From Hyphomicrobiales bacterium (GTDB taxonomy: Bacteria; Pseudomonadota; Alphaproteobacteria; Rhizobiales; Rhizobiaceae), in assembly GCA_900472605.1 (NCBI GenBank), contig UCJD01000025.1, forward strand, positions 37,291 to 101,290: a stretch of 64,000 bases of DNA, written 5' to 3'. Under the pieces are notes generated by a model, which ran no database searches, was not told the origin of the DNA, and saw only the letters and a list, made by a program, of their open reading frames with translations. How positions within the stretch are numbered: the first letter of the stretch is position 1; each line of letters begins with the position of its first letter. Below, in pieces: positions 47,003 to 55,557 of the stretch. The position numbers and the translations under genes are program-made.

Positions 47003-48106
47003 TTGAGACAAAAAGAACGCCGGCCGGGACAGAAATCCGGCACCGGCCCCTCCGGCGGACGACGCGGCGACGAGCGCGGCAACAGCCGCCCGCCGAAGCC
47101 CGTCAACAGACCCGCAGCGCCGCAACAGGCAGCGCGCGAGCCCGCCTCCGCGCCCGCAGCACCGGAGCGCCCATTGATGGAGCGCAGCGGCGAACGGCCG
47201 CCCGAGCGCGTGCCGATCATTCTCGAATCCCTCGGCGCCGGCGATTTTCACCTGATCGACAGCGGTAACGGGGAAAAGCTCGAACAATACGGCCCCTACC
47301 GGATCATTCGTCCGGAAGGACAGGCGCTGTGGAAGCCTTCGCTTCCCGGCCACGTCTGGGACAAGGTCGATGCGGCCTTTACCGGCGATACCGATGAAGA
47401 AGGCACCGGCCGCTGGCGGTTTCCCAAGGAAGCGCTGGGCGAGACCTGGCCGCTCAACCTTCTCGGCGTCGATTTCCTCGGCCGCTTCACATCGTTTCGC
47501 CATGTCGGCGTGTTTCCCGAGCAGATCGTTCACTGGACGTGGATGAAACAGCAGGTCGAAGCCGCCGGCCGGCCGCTGAAGGTGCTGAACCTCTTCGGTT
47601 ACACCGGCGTCGCCTCGCTGGTGGCGGCCGCAGCCGGCGCCGAGGTCACGCATGTCGATGCCTCCAAAAAGGCGATCGGCTGGGCGCGCGAGAACCAGGC
47701 GCTGAGCGGGCTGGACAAGGCCCCGATCCGCTGGATCTGCGAAGATGCGATGAAGTTCATCCTGCGCGAGGAGCGCCGCGGCAACACCTACGACATCATC
47801 CTCACCGATCCGCCGAAATTCGGCCGTGGACCGAATGGCGAAGTCTGGCATCTGTTCGAACACCTGCCCGTCATGCTCGACATCTGCCGCGAGATCCTGT
47901 CGCCGAAAGCTGTCGGCCTCGTGCTGACGGCCTATTCGATCCGCGCCAGCTTCTATTCGATCCACGAGCTGATGCGCGAGACGATGCGCGGCGCCGGCGG
48001 CGTGGTCGAATCCGGCGAGCTGGTGATCCGCGAAGCCGGGCTTGATGGCAATACGCCGGGGCGCGCGCTCTCCACATCCCTCTTTTCCCGCTGGGTGCCG
48101 AAATGA
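47003..48106 (+). CDS. Class I SAM-dependent RNA methyltransferase, RlmI/RlmK-like
   Basis: About 367 residues. A basic, Pro/Arg-rich, probably disordered N-terminal ~65 residues precedes the catalytic domain: SAM-binding VLNLFGYTGVASLVAAAAGAE, acidic HVDASKKAIGWARENQ and catalytic ILTDPPKFGRGP. This resembles 23S rRNA cytosine methyltransferases (RlmI type), with the position modified unknown. The TTG at 47003 is the first possible start and is doubtful; an ATG at 47177 would remove most of the disordered region. It overlaps the next methyltransferase gene by four bases. Confidence 0.82.
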   Translation: MRQKERRPGQKSGTGPSGGRRGDERGNSRPPKPVNRPAAPQQAAREPASAPAAPERPLMERSGERPPERVPIILESLGAGDFHLIDSGNGEKLEQYGPYRIIRPEGQALWKPSLPGHVWDKVDAAFTGDTDEEGTGRWRFPKEALGETWPLNLLGVDFLGRFTSFRHVGVFPEQIVHWTWMKQQVEAAGRPLKVLNLFGYTGVASLVAAAAGAEVTHVDASKKAIGWARENQALSGLDKAPIRWICEDAMKFILREERRGNTYDIILTDPPKFGRGPNGEVWHLFEHLPVMLDICREILSPKAVGLVLTAYSIRASFYSIHELMRETMRGAGGVVESGELVIREAGLDGNTPGRALSTSLFSRWVPK

Positions 48107-48963
48107 GCCACGAACACCGCGACAACGGTCCGCGCAGGGTCGGCCTGGTGAAGGAAGTCACCTCGCTTGCCAATCCCATCATCAAGGACATCAAGGCACT
48201 CAGCGACAAGAAGACCCGCGAGCAAAGCGGAACCTTCATGGCCGAGGGCCTGAAGCTCGTCATCGACGCGATCGAGCTCGGCTGGACAATCCGCACGCTG
48301 GTTTACGCCAAGGCCGCGAAGAGCAAGCCGCTGGTCGAACAGATGGCGGCGAAGACCGTCGCCTCCGGCGGGCTGGTGCTCGAGGTCAGCGAGAAGGTTC
48401 TCTCCTCGATCACCCGCAGGGACAATCCGCAGATGGTCGTCGGCGTGTTCGAAAACCGCTGGAAGCCGCTGCGCGACATTCGCCCCGCCAAGGGCGAGAC
48501 ATGGATCGCGCTCGACCGGGTTCGCGACCCCGGCAATCTCGGCACGATCATCCGCACGGCGGACGCAGCCGGTGCCTCCGGCGTCATCCTTGTCGGCGAG
48601 ACCACCGACCCGTTCTCGCTGGAGACCGTGCGGGCCACCATGGGCTCGGTCTTCGCCATGCCCGTGTCGCGCGCCACGCCCGAAGAGTTCATCGCCTGGA
48701 AGAAACAGGCCGGCGTCACTGTCGTCGCCACGCATCTGGCCGGCTCCGTCGATTACCGCACGATCGACTATAAGAGTAAGCCGATCGTCATCCTGATGGG
48801 CAACGAGCAATCGGGCCTGCCGGAGCAGCTGGCGCGGGAGGCGGACGCACTGGCGCGCATTCCGCAGCAGGGACTGGCCGATTCGCTCAATCTGGCAGTC
48901 GCCAGCGCCGTCATGATGTTTGAGGCACGCCGCCACCTTCTCTCACTCACCGAGGCCAAATGA
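48103..48963 (+). CDS. TrmH/SpoU-family RNA 2'-O-ribose methyltransferase
   Basis: A 286-residue SPOUT-class enzyme. The N-terminal L30e-like substrate-binding part (to ~120, [20 protein letters not shown]) is followed by the knotted catalytic domain with motif 1 [20 protein letters not shown], motif 2 [14 protein letters not shown] and motif 3 [20 protein letters not shown]. It methylates ribose in rRNA or tRNA; exact target unknown. It is coupled by 4-base overlaps both to the preceding methyltransferase and to lspA. Confidence 0.93.
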   Translation: MSHEHRDNGPRRVGLVKEVTSLANPIIKDIKALSDKKTREQSGTFMAEGLKLVIDAIELGWTIRTLVYAKAAKSKPLVEQMAAKTVASGGLVLEVSEKVLSSITRRDNPQMVVGVFENRWKPLRDIRPAKGETWIALDRVRDPGNLGTIIRTADAAGASGVILVGETTDPFSLETVRATMGSVFAMPVSRATPEEFIAWKKQAGVTVVATHLAGSVDYRTIDYKSKPIVILMGNEQSGLPEQLAREADALARIPQQGLADSLNLAVASAVMMFEARRHLLSLTEAK

Positions 48964-49463
48964 CCGATCAGACGTTAGACCGCCCGACGCTGTTTTCGCG
49001 CCCGCTGCCGATCCTGATCTTCGTCGTTCTTGCCGTGGTGCTCGACCAGATCATCAAGATCGTGGTCGATCATACGTTGCCGCTTCAAGAAGCCGTGCAC
49101 GTCGTCCCGATGCTGGCGCTCTACCGCACCTATAATCTCGGCGTCGCCTTCTCGATGCTTTCAGGCATGGACGGGTGGTTCATCGTCGGCATGCGGCTGA
49201 TCATCGTCGGCTTCGTGCTCTGGCTCTGGCACCGCACGGGCAAGCAGCGCACCTTCGCCCATCTTGGCTACGCACTGATCATAGCGGGCGCGCTCGGCAA
49301 TCTCATCGACCGTTTCCTTTATGGACACGTCATCGATTACATCCTGTTCTATACCGAGACATGGTCGTTCGCGGTCTTCAACTTGGCCGATAGTTTCATC
49401 ACCATCGGCGCGGGATGCGTGATTTTGGACGAGCTATTGCAACCCAAGGCCAGCGATACGTAA
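48960..49463 (+). CDS. lspA: Lipoprotein signal peptidase (signal peptidase II)
   Basis: A 167-residue inner-membrane aspartyl protease that cleaves prolipoproteins. Four transmembrane helices are apparent. The conserved boxes are [46 protein letters not shown] (catalytic Asp) and [13 protein letters not shown] (second catalytic Asp). Its start overlaps the upstream methyltransferase (ATGA). Its substrates would include the lipoprotein at 8452-8778. Confidence 0.96.
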   Translation: MTDQTLDRPTLFSRPLPILIFVVLAVVLDQIIKIVVDHTLPLQEAVHVVPMLALYRTYNLGVAFSMLSGMDGWFIVGMRLIIVGFVLWLWHRTGKQRTFAHLGYALIIAGALGNLIDRFLYGHVIDYILFYTETWSFAVFNLADSFITIGAGCVILDELLQPKASDT

Positions 49464-49518
49464 AATCTTAGCGTTTTACTGAAGGCATTTGGAACAGCCG
49501 GCGTGCTAATTTGAACCT

Positions 49519-51801
49519 ATGGTCGGACTGGGTCAGTTACACGAAAAGCTTGCCGCTGCCTTCGGCGCGCCTGCCGCTCATCCTCAAGATGAGCAGGCCG
49601 CGATCCCGGCTGACACCTCACATGCCGCTCCGGAGCAAGGCCCCGTCGTCGCCACTCGTTTTACCGTTGCTCCGGCACGCAGGCTGATCTCCTACTGGCT
49701 CAGCGGCGCCGGCATCGTCTGCGCTATCCTCCTTCTGGCACTCGGCTACACCGGCGGACTGCTCCTGGTGTCGGTCGGCATCGGTGCACTGGTGCTTGCC
49801 GCGATCGTCTGCTTTGCCGTGTTCTCGACCCGCCGCCGTCATATCCAGGCACACGCCAGCGACGACACCGTGCGCGGCGGAAGCCATGCCGCGCTCTTTG
49901 CCAGCATCCACGATGCGCTCGGCGACATCACCGTGACCCGGACGATGGATCGCCGCATCGTTGCCGCAAACGACATGTTCCGCCGGCTGACCGGGCGGCC
50001 GAACCCGATCGGGCAGACCTGCGAGGAGATCGGCATTGCCTTTCGCCCCGGGACGGAGCCGCACCGCTACGATGTCGAGATGTCGACGCCGGAGGGACAG
50101 CGCATCTTCTTCTGGCGCGATGTCGTGACCCGCAACCCCTCCGACGGAAAGTTGCTGCTGCACAGCATCGCCCGCGACGTGACCGCCGATCGCATCGCGG
50201 CCCAGGAGCGCGAGCAGGCACGACAGAAGGCGGAGTTCAACAGCGCCTCGAAGTCGAGACTGCTTGCGACCGTCAGCCACGAACTGCGCACGCCGCTGTC
50301 GGGCATTCTCGGCATGACGCATCTTTTGACCGAGACGCGGATGACCCAGGAGCAGGACAACTACCTGACCGGCATCCGGCAGTCCGGGCATGCACTGACC
50401 CAGCTGGTCGAGGATCTGCTGGACTTCTCCACCATCGAGGTCGGACGGTTCCAGCTGCGCCCTCGCTCGGAATCCGTGCGCAAGCTGCTCGAAAGCGTCG
50501 TCGAGATGCTCGCCCACCGCGCCCACGAGAAAGGTATCGAGATCGGCTCTACCGTATCGTCGGATGTTCCGGACCTCATGAATTTCGACGCGGCTCGTCT
50601 GCGCCAGGTGCTGTTCAACGTCATCGGCAACGCGGTGAAATTCACCCAGGTCGGCGGCGTGTTCATTCGCGTATCGCTGCAGGATGGCGAGCTTTCGATC
50701 ACGGTCACCGACACCGGGCCGGGCATGACCGAAGAAGAACAGGCGCGTGTCTTCGGCGAATACGAACAGGCGGGGACCATGGTGGAAAAGAGCAACGGCA
50801 CCGGCCTTGGCCTTGCCATCTCGGCGCGCATCATGCGCGAGTTCGGCGGTACGCTGACGGTCGCCAGCGAAAAGGGCACCGGCACGGAGTTCTGCATCCG
50901 CTTCCGCGCGCAAGGGGACGACGAGCCCGCGGCCCGCCGCGACACGCTGCTGTCGGGCAATCTCGTCGTGCTCTTGGCCCCTGCCGGTGCCGCCCGCATG
51001 GCGATCTCCGAAACCATCCGCACGCTCGGCGGCCAGTGCCATTTCGTCGAGGACGGCGAGACGGCGCGCTGGATCCTGCTCGACATGGCGGCCAACGGCC
51101 GGCGTCCGACCGACATCATCGTCGACCACCGCATGTCGGCGGAGTTCGCCGCACACTTGGCCGACCGGACGGATATCGCAGCCCTTGGCCTGCGCAAGAT
51201 CTTCCTGGTCAACCCGGAGGAGCGTAACGCCCACTCGCTCGATCTCTTCGACGCCTGGCTGATCCGGCCGCTTCGCGAGCAGTCGCTGATCGACGTGTTG
51301 CGCGGGCGCATGCGCGGCATGGAAAAGCGCGATGCGCTCAACGACAACCAGCCCGGCTTCAGCCCCGGCATCCCGGATGCCGGCATGCAGAGCGGGCTGA
51401 AGATCCTGCTTGCCGAAGACGATCCGATCAACGCCATGCTGATCCGCGCCATGCTGGAAAAGGCCGGCCACAGCGTGCATCATGTCGAGCATTTCGAGGC
51501 GCTGCTCGACGCGGCCCTGGCGGAAGGAAGCGTGCGGCCGGATATCGTCATCAGCGATCTTTCCATGCCCGGCGGCGATGGCATTGAAATGATTGGCCGG
51601 CTACGTGGTCATGAGCGCCGGCTTGAGGTTCCCTCGGTGCCGATCATCGTTCTCACCGCCGACAAACGCGACGAATCGCGTCGTCAAGTCTTGCTGAACG
51701 GGGCAAACCGCGTCATGCTCAAGCCCATAGACCCCATACGGCTGCTGACGGAAGTCCAGGCTGTCGCCGCACTTTCGGCACGTCGCGCGGAAGCACTGTA
51801 G
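49519..51801 (+). CDS. Hybrid sensor histidine kinase / response regulator
   Basis: A 760-residue membrane kinase. Two adjacent transmembrane helices (~58-105) are followed by a PAS domain (~130-215), then HisKA with the phospho-acceptor SHELRTPLSGILGMTHLL. The ATPase domain has NVIGNAVKFT, DTGPGM and GTGLGLAIS. A degenerate receiver-like region (~475-600) precedes a true C-terminal receiver (~625-750) with LAEDDPIN and the phospho-aspartate in DIVISDLSMPGGDG. No separate phosphotransfer protein is nearby. It lies 55 bases after lspA. Stimulus unknown. Confidence 0.92.
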   Translation: MVGLGQLHEKLAAAFGAPAAHPQDEQAAIPADTSHAAPEQGPVVATRFTVAPARRLISYWLSGAGIVCAILLLALGYTGGLLLVSVGIGALVLAAIVCFAVFSTRRRHIQAHASDDTVRGGSHAALFASIHDALGDITVTRTMDRRIVAANDMFRRLTGRPNPIGQTCEEIGIAFRPGTEPHRYDVEMSTPEGQRIFFWRDVVTRNPSDGKLLLHSIARDVTADRIAAQEREQARQKAEFNSASKSRLLATVSHELRTPLSGILGMTHLLTETRMTQEQDNYLTGIRQSGHALTQLVEDLLDFSTIEVGRFQLRPRSESVRKLLESVVEMLAHRAHEKGIEIGSTVSSDVPDLMNFDAARLRQVLFNVIGNAVKFTQVGGVFIRVSLQDGELSITVTDTGPGMTEEEQARVFGEYEQAGTMVEKSNGTGLGLAISARIMREFGGTLTVASEKGTGTEFCIRFRAQGDDEPAARRDTLLSGNLVVLLAPAGAARMAISETIRTLGGQCHFVEDGETARWILLDMAANGRRPTDIIVDHRMSAEFAAHLADRTDIAALGLRKIFLVNPEERNAHSLDLFDAWLIRPLREQSLIDVLRGRMRGMEKRDALNDNQPGFSPGIPDAGMQSGLKILLAEDDPINAMLIRAMLEKAGHSVHHVEHFEALLDAALAEGSVRPDIVISDLSMPGGDGIEMIGRLRGHERRLEVPSVPIIVLTADKRDESRRQVLLNGANRVMLKPIDPIRLLTEVQAVAALSARRAEAL

Positions 51802-51845
51802 CTCCACCGCCACCCATGTGTTTCTTGCGTATCTGGGGGTTTAAA

Positions 51846-51863
51846 ATGTCACTTTGCTGTCGC
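51846..51863 (+). promoter_or_regulatory. Pho-box-like PhoB binding site upstream of olsB
   Basis: ATGTCAC-TTTG-CTGTCGC has the 7-4-7 architecture of a Pho box (two CTGTCAT-like half sites, 11-bp period), with two to three mismatches in all. A TTTATG -10-like element lies ~10 bases downstream, and the olsB start codon is 47 bases beyond the box. Ornithine lipid synthesis is induced by phosphate starvation in rhizobia, which supports the reading. Confidence 0.6.
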
Positions 51864-51910
51864 ATATAAGTGTTTTATGGCGTCCTAAAGCCGGCAATGA
51901 AAGATTCGTC

Positions 51911-52786
51911 ATGTCCGTAGATATCTGCAACCGTGACACCCTCGTCGAGGCTCTCCCCCCTGCGCGGAAAGCCGAAAAGATCGAGAGCGACGTGTTCGGC
52001 CGGATCGGCAATCTCGAGACGCGCCTTGCCCGTACGCCCGGCGAGATCGATGCCGCGCAGTCCGTCCGCTACCGTGTCTTCGTGGACGAAATGAAGGCCG
52101 AGTTGCCCGCCGAAGCGATGCGCCGCAAGCGCGATTTCGACGCCTACGACGACTTTTGCGACCACCTGCTGGTGCTCGATCGCTCGATCGAGGGCGACAG
52201 CGAGGATCAGATCGTCGGTACCTACCGCCTGCTGCGACAGGACGTCGCCATGGCGAATGGCGGCTTTTACTCGGCTTCCGAATTCGACATCGACACGCTG
52301 ATCGCGCGCCATCCGGATAAGCGTTTCATGGAACTCGGCCGCTCCTGCGTGCTGCCGGAATACCGCACCAAGCGCATCGTCGAACTTTTGTGGCAGGGCA
52401 ACTGGGCCTATGCGCTGAAGCATGGCATGAGCGCGATGTTCGGCTGCGCCTCCTTCCCCGGCATCCACCCGGAAATGCACGCGCTGGCGCTCTCGTTCCT
52501 ACGCCACAACGTCGCTGCCAAGGACGAGTGGGCCGTCGATGCGCTGCCCCACCTTGCCCGTGACATGGACCTGATGCCGGTCGAAGCCGTCAATCCGAAG
52601 CGGGCGCTGATGGCGCTGCCGCCGCTGATCAAGGGCTATCTGCGCCTCGGTGCCATGGTGGGCTCGACCGCCGTGGTGGACAAGGCGTTCAACACCACGG
52701 ACGTGCTGATCGTTCTGCCGATCGCGAGCATCTCCGATCGGTATGTGAATTATTACGGTGCCGATGCCGGGCGGTTTGCCAGCTGA
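51911..52786 (+). CDS. olsB: L-ornithine N(alpha)-acyltransferase OlsB
   Basis: A 291-residue acyl-ACP-dependent GNAT-like enzyme. It attaches a 3-hydroxy fatty acid to ornithine, the first step to ornithine lipids, in the cytoplasm. Family features are AAQSVRYRVFVDEMKAELP, a FDAYDDFCDHLLVLDR region, GTYRLLRQDVA, ELGRSCVLPEYRTKRIVELLW and GCASFPGIHPEMHALALSFL. The gene order olsB-tme-mutS-glnD matches S. meliloti as I remember it, supporting OlsB over a generic 'hemolysin-like' label. olsA, the second enzyme, is not in the window. The ATG at 51911 is preferred. Confidence 0.87.
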   Translation: MSVDICNRDTLVEALPPARKAEKIESDVFGRIGNLETRLARTPGEIDAAQSVRYRVFVDEMKAELPAEAMRRKRDFDAYDDFCDHLLVLDRSIEGDSEDQIVGTYRLLRQDVAMANGGFYSASEFDIDTLIARHPDKRFMELGRSCVLPEYRTKRIVELLWQGNWAYALKHGMSAMFGCASFPGIHPEMHALALSFLRHNVAAKDEWAVDALPHLARDMDLMPVEAVNPKRALMALPPLIKGYLRLGAMVGSTAVVDKAFNTTDVLIVLPIASISDRYVNYYGADAGRFAS

Positions 52787-52825
52787 CTTAGGCTGGATCG
52801 GCCGTCTTTAGCGTTTTTCCGTGTA

Positions 52826-52952
52826 GCCCCCTCATCCGCCTGCCGGCACCTTCTCCCCGTTGGGGAGAAGAGACTCGGGGTGGACCGCTCGCGCCGACCT
52901 TCCCCTTCGCCCCAAAGAGTAGAAGGTGGCCCGAAGGGTCGGATGAGGGGGC
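52826..52952. repeat. RIME-type rhizobial intergenic palindromic element
   Basis: The 127-bp element starts GCCCCCTCATCCGCCTGCCGGC and ends GGTCGGATGAGGGGGC (given in parts: GCCCCCTCATCC / GGATGAGGGGGC), so its ends are perfect 12-bp inverted repeats. Inside are CTTCTCCCC-GTT-GGGGAGAAG and a second arm with CTTCCCCTTCGCC and AGAAGGTGGCC. This double-palindrome layout and sequence match the RIME1 class of Rhizobium intergenic mosaic elements. It lies between the convergent olsB and malic enzyme genes. Confidence 0.8.
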
Positions 52953-52982
52953 CACGCGGCACACCCTCACCCCAAAATCACC

Positions 52983-55265
52983 TCACGACCCCGTATAGGC
53001 CGCAATCGCCGCCATGTTGACGATGTCGCTGTCCTTCGCCCCCATCGAGGTGATCTGAACCGCCTTGTCGAAACCGACAAGGATGGGGCCGATGACCGTC
53101 GAGCCGCCGAGTTCCTGAAGCATCTTGGTGGAGATCGAGGCGGAGTGGAAGGCCGGCATGACCAGCACGTTGGCCGGGCCCGACAGGCGGCAGAAGGGGT
53201 ACTGCTCCATGGCCTTGCGGTTCAGCGCCACATCGGCGGCCATTTCGCCGTCATACTCGAAATCCAGATGGCGCCGATCGAGGATGGCGACGGCCTCGCG
53301 AACGCGCTCGGAGCGCTCGCCGGAGGGATGACCGAAGGTCGAGTAGGCCAGCATGGCGACGCGCGGATTGTAGCCCATGCGGCGCGCGAAGCCGGCGGCT
53401 TCAACGGCGATATCGGCAAGCTCCTCGGCCGACGGCATGTCGTGGACCGCCGTGTCGGCGACGAAGACGGTGCGGCCGCGGCATAGCGCGATCGACACGC
53501 CGATCACCCGGTGGCCGGGCTTCTCGTCGATACAGCGGCGAACATCCTCCAGCGCCGTCGAATAGTTGCGGGTGATGCCCGTCACCATGCCATCGGCATC
53601 GCCGAGCGCCACCATGCAGGCGGCGAAATGGTTGCGGTCGTTGTGGATCAGGCGCTGCGCGTCGCGGTGCAGATAACCCTTCCGCTGCAGGCGCGCGTAG
53701 AGATAGTCGATATACGCTTCCACTCTGGTCGAGATGCGGGCGTTGACGATCTCGAGGCCGGGACGGTTGAGATCGATGCCGGCACGCTCGGCAGTCGCCT
53801 TGATCAGGTCCTCGCGGCCGAGCAGGATGGCGGTACCGAGCTGCTGGTTGGCGTAGGAGAGTGCAGCGCGCATGACCTGCTCCTCTTCGGCCTCGGCGAA
53901 GACCACGCGCTTCGGATGGCGGCGCACGCGTTCATAGAGGCTGGCGAGCGTCGAGGCGATCGGATCGCGACGCGCCGACAGTTCGCGCGCATAGGCGGCC
54001 ATGTCGGGTATCGGCTTGCGGGCAACGCCGCTTTCCATGGCGGCCTCAGCGACCGCCACGGGGATCGCCGCGATCAGGCGCGGATCGAAGGGCACCGGGA
54101 TGATGTACTGCGCACCGAAGCGCGGGCGGTTGCCCTGATAGGCGGCGGCGACGTCGTCTGGAACGTCCTCGCGGGCGAGGCTCGCCAACGCCCTGACGGC
54201 CGCGATCTTCATATCGTCGTTGATCGTCGTGGCGCGGACATCGAGCGCGCCACGGAAGATATAGGGAAAGCCCAGCACGTTGTTGACCTGGTTCGGATAA
54301 TCCGAACGGCCGGTCGCCATGATGGCGTCGTCGCGAATGCGCGCGACCTCTTCGGGCGTGATCTCCGGGTCGGGATTGGCCATGGCGAAGATGATCGGGC
54401 GGTCGGCCATCGACTGGATCATCGTCTCGGAGAAGGCGCCCTTCTGCGACAGGCCGAAGACGACGTCGGCGCCCTTCATCGCTTCTTCCAGCGTGCGGGC
54501 CTTGGTCTTGACCGCATGCGCCGATTTCCACTGGTTCATGCCCTCGGTGCGGCCCTGGTAGATGACGCCCTTGGTGTCGCAGAGCGTGATATTCTCGGGC
54601 GCGAAGCCCATGGCCTTGATGAGCTCGACGCAGGCGATCGCTGCGGCGCCGGCGCCGTTGCAGACAAGCTTTGCGGTCTTCAGGTCGCGGCCCGTCAGCT
54701 CCAGCGCGTTGATGAGGCCGGCGGCGGCGATGATCGCCGTGCCGTGCTGGTCGTCATGGAAAACCGGGATATCCATGAGCTCGCGCAGGCGCTGCTCGAT
54801 GATGAAACAGTCCGGCGCCCTGATGTCTTCGAGGTTGATGCCGCCGAAAGATGGGCCAAGGAAGCGGACGCAGTTGATGAACTCGTCGACATTCTCCGTA
54901 TCGACCTCGAGGTCGATACTGTCGACATCTGCAAAGCGCTTGAAGAGGACCGACTTGCCTTCCATGACCGGCTTTGAGGCCAGCGCACCGAGATTGCCGA
55001 GGCCGAGGATCGCAGTACCGTTGGAGATGACCGCCACCATGTTGCCGCGCGACGTATAGTCATAGGCGGTGGCGGGATCGGCGGCGATGGCCTTGACGGG
55101 AACGGCGACGCCCGGCGAATAGGCAAGCGAGAGATCCCGCTGTGTCGCCATCGGCTTGGTCGGGTTGACCTCGAGCTTGCCGGGTTTTCCCTGCGAGTGG
55201 AAGTCGAGCGCTTCCTTGTCGGTAATGCCGTTGGCGGGGCGCTGCTTGCTATTCATGTCGGGCAT
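52983..55265 (-). CDS. tme: NADP-dependent malic enzyme (malic/phosphotransacetylase fusion)
   Basis: About 760 residues. The N-terminal malic enzyme domain (~1-430) has SLAYSPGVAVPV, the catalytic Lys region GNLGALASKPVMEGK, DIPVFHDDQHGTAIIAAAG and NAD(P)-binding VCNGAGAAAIACVEL. A C-terminal phosphotransacetylase-like domain (~440-755) probably regulates the enzyme. It decarboxylates malate to pyruvate. In rhizobia the NADP form (Tme) and the NAD form (Dme) share this fusion, and the gene order favours Tme. ATGs at 55265 and 55256 both follow GGAGGAG. Confidence 0.9.
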   Translation of the reverse strand: MPDMNSKQRPANGITDKEALDFHSQGKPGKLEVNPTKPMATQRDLSLAYSPGVAVPVKAIAADPATAYDYTSRGNMVAVISNGTAILGLGNLGALASKPVMEGKSVLFKRFADVDSIDLEVDTENVDEFINCVRFLGPSFGGINLEDIRAPDCFIIEQRLRELMDIPVFHDDQHGTAIIAAAGLINALELTGRDLKTAKLVCNGAGAAAIACVELIKAMGFAPENITLCDTKGVIYQGRTEGMNQWKSAHAVKTKARTLEEAMKGADVVFGLSQKGAFSETMIQSMADRPIIFAMANPDPEITPEEVARIRDDAIMATGRSDYPNQVNNVLGFPYIFRGALDVRATTINDDMKIAAVRALASLAREDVPDDVAAAYQGNRPRFGAQYIIPVPFDPRLIAAIPVAVAEAAMESGVARKPIPDMAAYARELSARRDPIASTLASLYERVRRHPKRVVFAEAEEEQVMRAALSYANQQLGTAILLGREDLIKATAERAGIDLNRPGLEIVNARISTRVEAYIDYLYARLQRKGYLHRDAQRLIHNDRNHFAACMVALGDADGMVTGITRNYSTALEDVRRCIDEKPGHRVIGVSIALCRGRTVFVADTAVHDMPSAEELADIAVEAAGFARRMGYNPRVAMLAYSTFGHPSGERSERVREAVAILDRRHLDFEYDGEMAADVALNRKAMEQYPFCRLSGPANVLVMPAFHSASISTKMLQELGGSTVIGPILVGFDKAVQITSMGAKDSDIVNMAAIAAYTGS

Positions 55266-55557
55266 ATCTCCTCCAAATCTCCTGACAACCGGCCTTCGAT
55301 TGCGCTCGTCGACCTCTATAGACACGCTTTTTGGGCCTGACACGACGCCTTGCGAAAAAGCCGTACGGCTACAATCGATTAAAAATATCCGATGGAACTG
55401 ACAGGCGCCCCTTCAAGGGGTTCCTGACCTTGCGGCTCGCTGAATACGTCCCTCAATCCTCCTGTGGGCTAACGGCTCCCATTTCCCGATAGCTGTTGTC
55501 TTCTATAGCCGCGCTTCGATAGGGTGGCACCCTGTTTTTTAGAGAAAAGCCCACTCC

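Noticed and set aside
46886..47965. N-terminal extension of the CoxG-like gene across the methyltransferase
   Set aside because: The true ATG at 46885 has a strong ribosome-binding site, and the extension is antisense to a well-supported methyltransferase.
55523..55545. TGGCAC before mutS as a sigma-54 promoter
   Set aside because: The downstream bases are CCTGTTTTTT, with no GC at the -12 position.
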